Assembly (NCBI GenBank): GCA_002327945.1
Contig: DCVY01000236.1
Location: 1,400 to 7,187 of the forward strand
DNA length: 5,788 nucleotides
From: Acidovorax delafieldii
GTDB taxonomy: Bacteria; Pseudomonadota; Gammaproteobacteria; Burkholderiales; Burkholderiaceae_C
Direction of reading: 5' to 3'
Below are positions 1 through 5,657 of the stretch, one piece after another; the stretch's first letter is position 1, and each line of letters starts with the position of its first letter. A program made the position numbers and the translations under genes. The notes beneath the pieces were generated by a model, which did no database searches, was not told the origin of the DNA, and worked only from the letters and a program-made list of their open reading frames with translations.

Positions 1-602
1 TCCTCGCGCAGATGGGCCTGCTCGGGCGCTTCGCCGCGGGCGGCTGCGGCGGCGCGCGCGGCGGCCAGCACCGGGTGCTGGGGCGCCATCACGGCCACCA
101 GGGTTTCGCTGCCCACTTCCTGAAAACCCTCGCGCCCATCGATGCTGGGGCGCTCGAACACCAGCGCCAGTTGCGCCCGCCCGGTGTGCAGCAGCGCCAG
201 CGCGTCCTCTTGCGGCGCGGCCAGCACCTCTGCCTGCAGCAGCGGGTATTCGTGCGCCAGCGTGGCCAGCGGGCCGCTCCAGCGCGCGGCCAGCAGCTCC
301 GGGGCGATGGCCAGCGTCAGGCGCTCCTCCAGCCCCTGGGTGAGGGCCAGCGCCTGCGCATTGAGCTGTTGCAACTGCCCGGCCAGCAGGCGCGCCTGGG
401 GCTCCAGCGCGCGGGCGGCGGCGGTGGGGCGGGGCTCGCGGCCGCCGCGGTCGAACAATGGCACATTGAGCTCGGCCTCCAGGTGGGCAATGGTCATGCT
501 CACGGCCGATGGCACCCGCGACAGCGCCCGGGCGGCGGCCGAAAATGAGCCCCGGTCGAGCACCGCCAGAAACACCTGCACGCTGTCAGAAGAAAAAGCC
601 AT
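1..602 (-). CDS. LysR-family transcriptional regulator (C-terminus outside window)
   Basis: This is the 5' part of a gene whose 3' end lies beyond position 1; about 200 codons are visible. The product begins MAFSSDSVQVFLAVLDRGSF and shows a classic LysR winged helix-turn-helix at residues 8-65. This includes the SFSAAARALSR helix, the recognition helix around residues 31-45 (PSAVSMTIAHLEAEL) and the NVPLFDRGGREPRPT wing. From about residue 90 the effector-binding domain begins (ERLTLAIAPELL, then alternating strands and helices). It faces the PACE efflux gene across 71 bp. In Acinetobacter the LysR protein AceR activates the PACE gene aceI, so local control of the neighbour plus autoregulation is the natural inference. 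The ATG at 602-600 fits family N-termini, but no good Shine-Dalgarno precedes it. A GATAAT -10-like hexamer (615-610) lies so close that the transcript may have almost no leader. The effector is unknown. Confidence 0.93.
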   Translation of the reverse strand, partial: MAFSSDSVQVFLAVLDRGSFSAAARALSRVPSAVSMTIAHLEAELNVPLFDRGGREPRPTAAARALEPQARLLAGQLQQLNAQALALTQGLEERLTLAIAPELLAARWSGPLATLAHEYPLLQAEVLAAPQEDALALLHTGRAQLALVFERPSIDGREGFQEVGSETLVAVMAPQHPVLAAARAAAAARGEAPEQAHLRE

Positions 603-673
603 GGGCTCAATTATCAGAAAAACTGAAACAAGCTGACTTTAGGTATCAGCAATGCACACATAAAGTCGCCTCC
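603..673. promoter_or_regulatory. Divergent LysR/PACE control region with paired CTGA/TCAG dyads
   Basis: The 71-bp gap is clearly AT-richer than the flanking genes. It carries four copies of the tetramer CTGA or its complement TCAG, arranged as two dyads. TCAG-N5-CTGA at 614-626 fits the LysR-type T-N11-A box exactly. GCTGA-N9-TCAGC at 632-650 has 5-bp perfect arms. TATCAG also recurs directly at 612-617 and 644-649, 32 bp apart, close to three helical turns. A GATAAT -10-like hexamer for the regulator lies at 615-610 on the minus strand, inside the first dyad, which would suit autorepression. No convincing -35 box or plus-strand promoter was identified. That this is the regulator's operator is inferred from position and symmetry. 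Confidence 0.55.
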
Positions 674-1156
674 ATGCCTTCCACCCAGACCACCCCCGCT
701 CTTCCCCGCACACCTGCCCCCGGACTGCAGGGCCCCTGGCGCCGCGTGCTCTACGTCACGCTGTATGAGCTGATCGCCATCGGGGTGGCAGCCTACGGGC
801 TGGCCGTGCTCACAGGGCAAGGTGCTGCGCATTCGAGCGTGGCCTCTGTGGTGGCCTCTGCCATAGCGGTGCTGTGGAACGTGGTGTTCAACTGGGCATT
901 TGAGCGCTGGGAATCGCGCCAGGCCGTGCGCGGGCGCAGTGTGCGCCGCCGCATCGCCCACGCCATCGGGTTCGAGTGCGGGCTGGTGTTCACGCTGGTG
1001 CCGCTGTTTGCGTGGTGGTTCAACGTGCGCCTGAGGGATGCCTTTGTGATGGATCTCGCGCTCATCGTTTTCTTTCTTTGCTACACCTTTGTCTTCAACG
1101 GGGTGTTTGACCGCGTGTTTGGCCTGCCTGCGTCGGCTCTGCCTGCTGCGGCCTGA
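674..1156 (+). CDS. PACE-family multidrug/biocide efflux transporter
   Basis: The 160-residue product matches the proteobacterial antimicrobial compound efflux (PACE, AceI-like) family, small four-helix inner-membrane proteins made of two tandem bacterial transmembrane pair units that export compounds such as chlorhexidine or short diamines using the ion gradient. Hydrophobic segments lie at about 26-47, 56-77, 97-117 and 125-147. The family motifs appear in order: a variant 1A (R24..Y27...Y31-E32, containing the membrane glutamate), 1B (W68-N69..F72-N73..F76-E77), 2A (R93..H96-A97..F100-E101) and 2B (Y137-T138..F141-N142..F145-D146). The start at 674 leaves an approximately 22-residue polar, proline-rich N-terminus before helix 1, somewhat longer than usual. 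An upstream in-frame ATG at 509 would run through the regulator gene and is not credible. The Shine-Dalgarno is weak. The gene lies divergent to a LysR gene, as is common for PACE genes. Substrate is unknown. Confidence 0.9.
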   Translation: MPSTQTTPALPRTPAPGLQGPWRRVLYVTLYELIAIGVAAYGLAVLTGQGAAHSSVASVVASAIAVLWNVVFNWAFERWESRQAVRGRSVRRRIAHAIGFECGLVFTLVPLFAWWFNVRLRDAFVMDLALIVFFLCYTFVFNGVFDRVFGLPASALPAAA

Positions 1157-1181
1157 GCGCCGGGGCGTTCGCCGTTAAAAT
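1153..1181 (+). promoter_or_regulatory. Candidate sigma-70 promoter for riboswitch-metH
   Basis: TAAAAT at 1176-1181 is a good -10 hexamer. It is preceded 17 bp upstream by CTGAGC (1153-1158), which matches the -35 consensus at only three of six positions. Transcription would begin near 1188, at the first pairing strand of the riboswitch aptamer at 1190, and that agreement in position is the best support. The -35 overlaps the stop codon of the PACE gene, and no clear terminator separates the two genes, so some read-through is possible. Confidence 0.4.
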
Positions 1182-1189
1182 CACGCCTC

Positions 1190-1277
1190 GCCCAAGGAGC
1201 GTTGCAGCGGCCACCACCACAGGATGGGTCGTCAGGCTTGGGCACGGTATGCATGCCCCATCGCAACGACGCTCACC
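1190..1277 (+). promoter_or_regulatory. S-adenosylhomocysteine (SAH) riboswitch aptamer upstream of metH
   Basis: The leader matches the SAH riboswitch class, which senses S-adenosylhomocysteine and turns on methyl-cycle genes (ahcY, metH and relatives) in Proteobacteria. Visible structure: P1 is GCCCAAG (1190-1196) with CTTGGGC (1237-1243), seven pairs. P2 is GCGGCC (1207-1212) with GGGTCGT (1226-1232), six pairs including G-U. The pseudoknot stem is GAGCGTTG (1197-1204) with CGACGCTC (1267-1274), eight pairs including one G-U. The conserved AGGAGCG..GC core (1195-1205), the CAGGCTTGG joining region (1233-1241) and the terminal ACGCTCACC (1269-1277) agree with the class as I remember it. The loop between P1 and the last strand (1244-1266) is a tolerated variable region. 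SAH is the product of SAM-dependent methylation, so coupling it to methionine regeneration is sensible. The class assignment is by pattern, not by covariance search. Confidence 0.9.
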
Positions 1278-1306
1278 TGTTATTTCATGTTTCTGCACAG
1301 GTGAGC
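1271..1306 (+). promoter_or_regulatory. SAH riboswitch expression platform: Shine-Dalgarno-sequestering hairpin
   Basis: GCTCACCTGT (1271-1280) and ACAGGTGAGC (1297-1306) form a perfect 10-bp stem with a 16-nt loop. The 3' arm contains AGGTGAG (1299-1305), the only plausible Shine-Dalgarno sequence for the ATG at 1310, although the spacing is short at 4 nt. Bases 1271-1274 (GCTC) are also needed for the aptamer pseudoknot, so the two structures exclude each other. With SAH bound the pseudoknot forms and the ribosome site is freed; without SAH the stem hides it. This gives a translational ON switch, consistent with the known sign of SAH riboswitches. Confidence 0.82.
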
Positions 1307-1309
1307 CCT

Positions 1310-4048
1310 ATGTCTGCTATTTCGCTGCCCCCCATGAAGCTGTCCGGCCTGGAGCCGGTGTCCATTGGCGAGGGTGCGCTGTTCGTCAACATCGGCGAGC
1401 GCACCAATGTCACCGGCTCCAAGGCGTTCGCGCGCATGATCCTGAACGGCCAGTACGAAGAGGCCCTGGCCGTGGCGCGCCAGCAGGTGGAAAACGGCGC
1501 GCAGGTCATCGACATCAACATGGACGAGGCCATGCTCGACAGCAAGGCCGCCATGGTGCGCTTTCTGCAGCTGATTGCCTCCGAGCCCGACATTGCGCGC
1601 GTGCCCATCATGGTGGACAGCTCCAAGTGGGAGGTCATCGAGGCCGGGCTGCGCTGCATCCAGGGCAAGGGCATCGTCAACTCGATTTCCATGAAAGAGG
1701 GTGTTGACGAGTTCAAGCGCCAGGCGCGCCTGGTCAAGCGCTACGGTGCCGCCGCCGTGGTGATGGCGTTTGACGAAAAAGGCCAGGCCGACACCTACGC
1801 GCGCAAGGTCGAAATCTGCGAACGCGCCTACCGCATCCTGGTCGATGCGGTGGGCTTCCCGCCCGAAGACATCATTTTTGACCCCAACATCTTTGCCGTG
1901 GCCACCGGCATCGAAGAGCACAACAACTACGCGGTCGATTTCATCAACGCCACGCGCTGGATCAAGCAGAACCTGCCGGGCGCCAAGGTGTCGGGTGGCG
2001 TGAGCAATGTGAGCTTTTCCTTTCGCGGCAACGACCCGGTGCGCGAGGCCATCCACACCGTGTTCCTGTACCACGCCATCCAGGCGGGCATGGACATGGG
2101 CATCGTCAACGCGGGCATGGTGGGCGTGTACGACGACCTGGAGCCCGTGCTGCGCGAGCGCGTGGAAGATGTGGTGCTCAACCGCCGGCCAGATGCCGGT
2201 GAGCGCCTGGTCGAGATCGCCGAGACCGCGAGGAGCGGTGCCAAGGACGAAAGCAAGAAGCTCGAATGGCGCGGCACACCCGAGCACCCTAAGAGCGTGG
2301 GCGAGCGCCTCTCCCACGCACTGGTGCACGGCATCACCGACTTCATCACCGAAGACACCGAAGAGGCCTACCGCGCCATTCTGGCCAAGGGTGGCCGCCC
2401 GCTGCATGTGATCGAAGGCCCGCTCATGGATGGCATGAACGTGGTGGGCGACCTGTTCGGCGCCGGCAAGATGTTCTTGCCCCAGGTGGTGAAAAGCGCC
2501 CGCGTGATGAAGCAGGCCGTGGCCCACCTGATTCCCTACATTGAAGAAGAAAAACGCCAGGATGAAGCTGCGGGCCGCGATGTGCGCAGCAAGGGCAAGA
2601 TCGTCATCGCCACCGTCAAGGGCGATGTGCACGACATCGGCAAGAACATCGTCACCGTGGTCTTGCAATGCAACAACTTCGAGGTGGTGAACATGGGCGT
2701 GATGGTGCCTTGCCACGAGATTCTGGCGCGCGCCAAGGTCGAAGGCGCTGACATCGTGGGCCTGTCGGGCCTCATCACCCCCAGCCTGGAGGAGATGCAG
2801 TACGTGGCCGGCGAGATGCAAAAGGATGCGCATTTCCGCATCAAAAAAATTCCGCTGCTGATCGGCGGCGCCACCTGCTCGCGCGTGCACACCGCCGTCA
2901 AGATTGCACCGCACTATGAAGGCCCGGTGGTCTATGTGCCTGATGCCTCGCGCAGCGTGAGCGTGGCGCAAAGCCTGCTGGGCGACGGCGTGGACAGCTA
3001 CGTGGCAGAGGTCAACGCCGACTACGACAAGGTGCGCACCCAGCACGCCAACAAAAAGGCCACGCCGCTGTGGCCATTGGCCAAGGCGCGCGCCAACAAG
3101 ACGCCCGTGGACTGGTCTGCTTACCAGCCCGCCGTGCCGCGCGCCCTGGGGCGCCGCGTGTTCAAGAACTTCGACCTGGCCGAACTGGCCAGATACATCG
3201 ACTGGGGCCCGTTCTTCCAGACCTGGGACCTGGCCGGGCCGTACCCCGCCATTTTGGACGACGAGATCGTGGGCGAGCAGGCCCGCAAGGTGCTGGCCGA
3301 CGGCCAGGCCATGCTCAAGAAAATCATCGAAGGCCGCTGGCTCTCCGCCAGCGGCGTCATGGCGCTGCTGCCCGCCAACAGCGTGAACGACGACGACATC
3401 GAGTTCTACACCGACGACACCCGCACCGAAGTCGCCATGACCTGGTACGGCCTGCGCCAGCAGACTGAAAAGCATGTGATCGACGGCGTAACCCGCCCCA
3501 GCCGGTGCCTTGCCGACTTTGTGGCGCCCAAGAGCAGTGGCATTGCCGACTATGCCGGCATGTTCGCCGTGACGGCGGGCTTGGGCATAGAGAAAAAGGA
3601 ACGCGCCTTCATCGACGCGCTCGACGACTACTCGGCCATCATGTTCAAGAGCCTGGCCGACCGCCTGGCCGAGGCCTTTGCCGAATGCCTGCACCACCGC
3701 GTGCGCACCGACCTGTGGGGCTATGCCAGCGATGAAGCGCTGAGCCACGATGACATGGTGGCCGAGAAATACCGGGGCATTCGCCCCGCGCCTGGCTACC
3801 CCGCCTGCCCCGACCACAGCGCCAAGACCGACCTCTTTCGCGTGTTGCACTGCGAAGACATCGGCATGGCTTTGACCGAGAGTCTGGCCATGACCCCCGC
3901 CGCCAGCGTGAGCGGCTTCTACATTGCCCACCCCGGCGCCGTGTACTTCAACGTGGGCAAGATCGGCGAAGACCAGCTGCACGACATGGCCCAGCGCCGC
4001 GGCATGGACGAGGCGGTGCTGGCAAGGCTGCTGGCGCCCAATCTGTGA
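1310..4048 (+). CDS. metH: Cobalamin-dependent methionine synthase, folate/B12/activation subunit (lacks homocysteine domain)
   Basis: Methionine synthase moves a methyl group from 5-methyltetrahydrofolate through cobalamin to homocysteine. This 912-residue product covers only the part equivalent to E. coli MetH from about residue 350 to the end. Residues 11-300 are the pterin-binding barrel (LSGLEP, then GERTNVTGS at 29-37, [28 protein letters not shown]). About 325-420 is the cobalamin cap ([32 protein letters not shown]). About 425-565 is the B12 Rossmann domain with D439-x-H441-x-x-G444, whose histidine is the lower cobalt ligand, and S486/T490 (E. coli S804/T808). About 580-912 is the SAM-binding reactivation domain with [10 protein letters not shown] from R825 (E. 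coli R1134). All key residues seen are intact. The homocysteine domain must be encoded elsewhere, as in split metH systems of Burkholderiales. The ATG at 1310 was chosen because it follows the sequestered Shine-Dalgarno; an in-frame ATG at 1202 lies inside the riboswitch. Confidence 0.97.
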   Translation: MSAISLPPMKLSGLEPVSIGEGALFVNIGERTNVTGSKAFARMILNGQYEEALAVARQQVENGAQVIDINMDEAMLDSKAAMVRFLQLIASEPDIARVPIMVDSSKWEVIEAGLRCIQGKGIVNSISMKEGVDEFKRQARLVKRYGAAAVVMAFDEKGQADTYARKVEICERAYRILVDAVGFPPEDIIFDPNIFAVATGIEEHNNYAVDFINATRWIKQNLPGAKVSGGVSNVSFSFRGNDPVREAIHTVFLYHAIQAGMDMGIVNAGMVGVYDDLEPVLRERVEDVVLNRRPDAGERLVEIAETARSGAKDESKKLEWRGTPEHPKSVGERLSHALVHGITDFITEDTEEAYRAILAKGGRPLHVIEGPLMDGMNVVGDLFGAGKMFLPQVVKSARVMKQAVAHLIPYIEEEKRQDEAAGRDVRSKGKIVIATVKGDVHDIGKNIVTVVLQCNNFEVVNMGVMVPCHEILARAKVEGADIVGLSGLITPSLEEMQYVAGEMQKDAHFRIKKIPLLIGGATCSRVHTAVKIAPHYEGPVVYVPDASRSVSVAQSLLGDGVDSYVAEVNADYDKVRTQHANKKATPLWPLAKARANKTPVDWSAYQPAVPRALGRRVFKNFDLAELARYIDWGPFFQTWDLAGPYPAILDDEIVGEQARKVLADGQAMLKKIIEGRWLSASGVMALLPANSVNDDDIEFYTDDTRTEVAMTWYGLRQQTEKHVIDGVTRPSRCLADFVAPKSSGIADYAGMFAVTAGLGIEKKERAFIDALDDYSAIMFKSLADRLAEAFAECLHHRVRTDLWGYASDEALSHDDMVAEKYRGIRPAPGYPACPDHSAKTDLFRVLHCEDIGMALTESLAMTPAASVSGFYIAHPGAVYFNVGKIGEDQLHDMAQRRGMDEAVLARLLAPNL

Positions 4049-4252
4049 TGCGCTGACCCCGAAAGAAAGCGCGCAAAGCGCTTGCCGACAAGCTGCCAGA
4101 GGCCTGTTTGAGAACCGAATCCCCCGCGTGCGGGGCTTGGGGGCGTCCGCAGGGCTGGTTTTTGAGGGGCGGTGCCGTGTGGGCAGGCCGGTTCGATGCA
4201 CCCCGGCGCACGTTCCAGCACCTGGGGCGCGTTGTGATCTGGTGTCGGATAT
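4049..4252. other. Non-coding stretch after metH with two small hairpins
   Basis: No gene is supported here. AAGCGC (4067-4072) pairs with GCGCTT (4078-4083) across a 5-nt loop 18 bp after the metH stop. CCCCG (4122-4126) pairs with CGGGG (4131-4135) across a 4-nt loop. Either could help end the metH transcript, but neither is followed by a run of T, so neither qualifies as a standard intrinsic terminator; metH may end by Rho. Nothing else recognisable is present. Confidence 0.4.
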
Positions 4253-4274
4253 TTTTACGATTCGAATCGTAAAA
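4253..4274. promoter_or_regulatory. 22-bp perfect palindrome, candidate enhancer-binding (UAS) site
   Basis: The half-site TTTTACGATTC (4253-4263) is followed directly by its exact reverse complement (4264-4274), with no spacer. The centre lies about 63 bp upstream of the predicted sigma-54 start near 4327. A perfect AT-rich dyad there is what a dimeric activator of a sigma-54 promoter would bind. In bacteria with the exosortase/PEP-CTERM system the enhancer-binding regulator PrsR, working with kinase PrsK, controls PEP-CTERM genes with RpoN, so PrsR is the leading candidate; that identity is inference. If transcribed it could form a hairpin, but no T-run follows it, so a terminator role is less likely. 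Confidence 0.6.
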
Positions 4275-4279
4275 CAACG

Positions 4280-4292
4280 TAAGTGGTTGATT
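4280..4292 (-). promoter_or_regulatory. Exact IHF consensus site
   Basis: On the minus strand AATCAACCACTTA matches the integration host factor consensus WATCAANNNNTTR at every defined position. It lies between the upstream palindrome and the -24 box of the sigma-54 promoter, where IHF usually bends DNA to bring the activator to the polymerase. Chance expectation for this 13-mer pattern is about one in 65,000 positions per strand, so its exact placement here is noteworthy. Confidence 0.6.
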
Positions 4293-4300
4293 TCTCTGGG

Positions 4301-4316
4301 TGGCACGGTGTGTGCT
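4301..4316 (+). promoter_or_regulatory. Sigma-54 (-24/-12) promoter of the PEP-CTERM gene
   Basis: TGGCACG (4301-4307), four bases, then GTGCT (4312-4316) fits the RpoN consensus TGGCACG-N4-TTGCW with one mismatch (G for the first T). The invariant GG (4302-4303) and GC (4314-4315) are exactly 10 bp apart, as required. Transcription should start about 12 bp further on, near 4327, giving a leader of about 42 nt. No competing sigma-70 promoter of similar quality was seen upstream of the gene. Confidence 0.8.
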
Positions 4317-4330
4317 TTTGTAAGTTGAAA

Positions 4331-4361
4331 CCGCTGTCTTCGGCGGCTATATACAAAAGGA
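4331..4361 (+). promoter_or_regulatory. 5' leader hairpin and ribosome-binding site of the PEP-CTERM gene
   Basis: CCGCTG (4331-4336) and CGGCGG (4341-4346) pair over a TCTT loop, with one G-U pair, only a few bases from the predicted RNA 5' end. Such a 5'-terminal stem could stabilise the message. A clear AAAAGGA Shine-Dalgarno (4355-4361) follows unpaired, 7 nt before the ATG at 4369. The stabilising role is a guess; the hairpin itself is plain. Confidence 0.45.
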
Positions 4362-4368
4362 ACACACC

Positions 4369-5151
4369 ATGAAGTTCAAAACCGTTGCAGCCATCGTCGC
4401 AGGCATGCTCTTATCTGTAACCGTTCATGCGGCGCCGATTGTCAACACCAACGTGCGCCCCGTGGCCCTTGGCAGCACTCCTGCGGGCGAGCAATCGCTG
4501 CAAACCGTGTTGAACAATGTGTTTGGCACCGGCGCAGTGAGCGCAGCCAACGACCAGAGCGCGGCGGGCCTGTGGGGCTCTGCAACCGGTTCGGCCACCA
4601 CCATCCCCACGCTGATCATCGAACAGACCAGTGGTGCTAGCAGCCAAAAATTCGGCATGTGGTTTGGTACCGATACCAACAACATGTACACCGTTGACCT
4701 GTTTTTTGGCGGCGCGGTGGGTTCGTCCAACACCCTCCAGCAAAGTGCCGTCGGCATCGGGATCGGCAACGGCCAGATGATTATTTCAGCGGGCCCCACC
4801 TTCCAGAGCGCATGCACCACACAGGTCAATTGCGGTCTCTTCACCAACGCACTGATCAACCCCAGCAGTTTCGGCTTTTATTTCGCCACAGGTGCTGGAA
4901 AGATCGCCTATTCCATTGACAGCATGAACCTTGGCGGCGCCACTGATTTCCTGGCGTTCCAGGGCGGCACATCGACCAACTGGGTTTTTGCCTTTGAAGA
5001 CGGCGCCGACAATGACTTCCAGGACATGGTGGTGAAAGTCGAGTCGATCAACAAGGTTCCTGAGCCGGGCTCCGTGGCCTTGCTGGGTCTGGCGCTGGCG
5101 GGCGCTGGGGTGGCATCACGCCGCAAGCAGAAAAAGACCGAGAGCGTTTGA
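4369..5151 (+). CDS. Secreted PEP-CTERM sorting-signal protein with DUF4114-like segment
   Basis: The 260-residue product has a Sec signal peptide (MKFKTVAAIVAGMLLSVTVH, likely cut after A21). A Gly/Ser/Thr/Asn-rich beta-type body follows. The C-terminal sorting signal consists of VPEPGS (PEP at 231-233), a hydrophobic segment at 236-249 and a basic tail RRKQKK (251-256). Proteins of this type are exported, then cleaved at the PEP motif by an exosortase (EpsH/XrtA type), and are linked to exopolysaccharide, floc and biofilm formation. Residues 205-225 (WVFAFEDG, then D214, D216, D219 and MVVKVE) resemble the acidic, probably metal-binding end of DUF4114 domains. Only two cysteines occur, C149 and C155, six residues apart, and they could form a periplasmic disulfide. 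The gene stands alone with its own sigma-54 promoter and terminator; no exosortase lies in the window. The exact role is unknown. Confidence 0.92.
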   Translation: MKFKTVAAIVAGMLLSVTVHAAPIVNTNVRPVALGSTPAGEQSLQTVLNNVFGTGAVSAANDQSAAGLWGSATGSATTIPTLIIEQTSGASSQKFGMWFGTDTNNMYTVDLFFGGAVGSSNTLQQSAVGIGIGNGQMIISAGPTFQSACTTQVNCGLFTNALINPSSFGFYFATGAGKIAYSIDSMNLGGATDFLAFQGGTSTNWVFAFEDGADNDFQDMVVKVESINKVPEPGSVALLGLALAGAGVASRRKQKKTESV

Positions 5152-5175
5152 TCATTCGATGGCGGTCATCGCGCA

Positions 5176-5200
5176 AGGGGGCTTCGGCCCCCTGTTTTCT
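5176..5200 (+). terminator. Rho-independent terminator of the PEP-CTERM gene
   Basis: GGGGGC (5177-5182), a TTCG loop, then GCCCCC (5187-5192) form a six-pair stem with the very stable C(UUCG)G tetraloop; an extra A-T pair (5176/5193) extends it. TGTTTTCT follows immediately. It begins 24 bp after the stop codon at 5151, so it belongs to the PEP-CTERM gene. Confidence 0.9.
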
Positions 5201-5276
5201 TGGTGCGGCAGGATTGCGAAGGGCAGGCAGCGCCAAGGGACGTCCAGCGGCTGCGCAGCACCGATGGTGCCTATGA

Positions 5277-5294
5277 CCCTCAAACCGGCAGTTG
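5277..5294 (+). repeat. Left terminal inverted repeat
   Basis: This 18-bp sequence has a 16/18 match in inverted orientation at 5625-5642. The mismatches are at its fifth and ninth positions (C on this side, A on the other). It also contains the stop codon (5280-5282, minus strand) of the open frame that spans the element. Confidence 0.55.
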
Positions 5295-5428
5295 ACCGCT
5301 TTGTATCCCTTGGCAAGCCGCATGCAATCTATCGTGGATGGCTTCGATGGCGTTCACCTTGTGGGTGAGAGCGCTATGCACCCGACCGCACCGCGCTCGG
5401 GGCACCATGCGGCGTTGCTCCTCCTTGA

Positions 5429-5482
5429 GGGCAGTACGGGCAGTACGGGCAGTACGGGCAGTACGGGCAGTACGGGCAGTAA
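5429..5482. repeat. Tandem 9-bp minisatellite, six units of GGGCAGTAC
   Basis: Five perfect copies of GGGCAGTAC (5429-5473) are followed by a sixth ending in A instead of C (5474-5482). The unit is a multiple of three, so copy-number changes would not shift a frame: it reads Gly-Ser-Thr repeats on the plus strand and Thr-Ala-Arg repeats on the minus strand. It lies inside the inverted-repeat segment. Perfect copies suggest recent expansion by slippage. Confidence 0.95.
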
Positions 5483-5538
5483 GCCCGCCGCGTCCTCGCC
5501 CTTGCAGGGTGCAGGCCTGGCGGAGACAGGCCTTCTTC

Positions 5539-5580
5539 GCGCTGTCCAACAGCACGCAGGTGCTGTTGGAGCCGCAGCGC
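5539..5580. repeat. Long near-perfect hairpin (17 pairs)
   Basis: TCCAACAGCAC (5545-5555) and GTGCTGTTGGA (5560-5570) form 11 perfect pairs around a GCAG loop. After a 4-nt one-sided bulge (GCCG, 5571-5574) the stem resumes with GCGCTG (5539-5544) pairing CAGCGC (5575-5580). It lies in the inverted-repeat segment and has no T-run, so it does not look like a terminator. It could be a structured RNA, a transposase-recognised hairpin or a folded single-strand intermediate. Confidence 0.7.
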
Positions 5581-5624
5581 TCAGTCTTGCCTGGCGCCCC
5601 GATCACGGCACCGGCGGGCGCATC

Positions 5625-5642
5625 CAACTGCCGTTTTTAGGT
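5625..5642 (-). repeat. Right terminal inverted repeat
   Basis: This is the partner of the repeat at 5277-5294, matching at 16 of 18 positions in opposite orientation. Its plus-strand reading TGCCGTTTTTAGG (5629-5641), together with ACGGCA at 5605-5610, could also form a six-pair stem with an 18-nt loop and a T-run, a weak plus-strand terminator. Confidence 0.55.
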
Positions 5643-5657
5643 TGAAAGAAGCGCCCA

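Larger units (their letters stand above)
5277..5642. mobile_element. MITE-like or decayed IS segment with terminal inverted repeats
   Basis: The ends are imperfect inverted repeats. ACCTCAAACCGGCAGTTG (5277-5294) reads inward from the left, and ACCTAAAAACGGCAGTTG reads inward from the right (5642-5625, minus strand), matching at 16 of 18 positions with a shared CGGCAGTTG core. The roughly 366-bp interior holds no recognisable transposase. A minus-strand open frame of 115 codons starts with TTG in one repeat (5627) and stops in the other (5280), as would fit the remains of an IS reading frame, but its sequence matches no family I recognise. The interior also contains a 9-bp tandem repeat and a strong hairpin. 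No clear target-site duplication flanks the ends (left TATG, right TGAA). The element class is inferred only from architecture. Confidence 0.45.

Noticed and set aside
12..636. Two plus-strand open frames across the LysR gene
   Set aside because: They are compositionally odd (Gln/Arg/Gly or Ser/Ala rich) shadows of the clear LysR frame on the minus strand.
509..673. N-terminal extension of the PACE protein to ATG 509
   Set aside because: It would overlap the regulator gene and its control region and adds a polar stretch not seen in the family.
1161..1181. Terminator of the PACE gene at GGCG-TT-CGCC followed by TTAAAAT
   Set aside because: The loop is only two bases and there is no T-run; the AT-rich stretch is better read as a -10 box.
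1202..1309. Extension of MetH by 36 residues to the ATG at 1202
   Set aside because: The extension is translated riboswitch RNA, has no ribosome site and aligns with no MetH N-terminus.
4253..4274. Terminator for metH at the TTTTACGATTC palindrome
   Set aside because: It has no spacer and no T-run after the 3' arm, and its place upstream of an IHF site and sigma-54 promoter fits an operator better.
1280..4306. A 1008-codon open frame on the minus strand, antisense to almost all of metH
   Set aside because: It lies codon-on-codon opposite metH, is rich in His/Ala/Val/Gly as expected from reading G/C-biased codons backwards, and resembles no protein family. The metH frame contains all family motifs.
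5429..5482. CRISPR array
   Set aside because: The 9-bp units are contiguous with no spacers, so this is a minisatellite.
5280..5627. 115-codon minus-strand frame (TTG start) across the inverted-repeat segment, and overlapping plus-strand frames at 5292-5645 and 5338-5640
   Set aside because: Several frames are open together, codon bias is weak, the centre is a tandem repeat and no family is recognised. At most it is a decayed IS reading frame, noted under the element.
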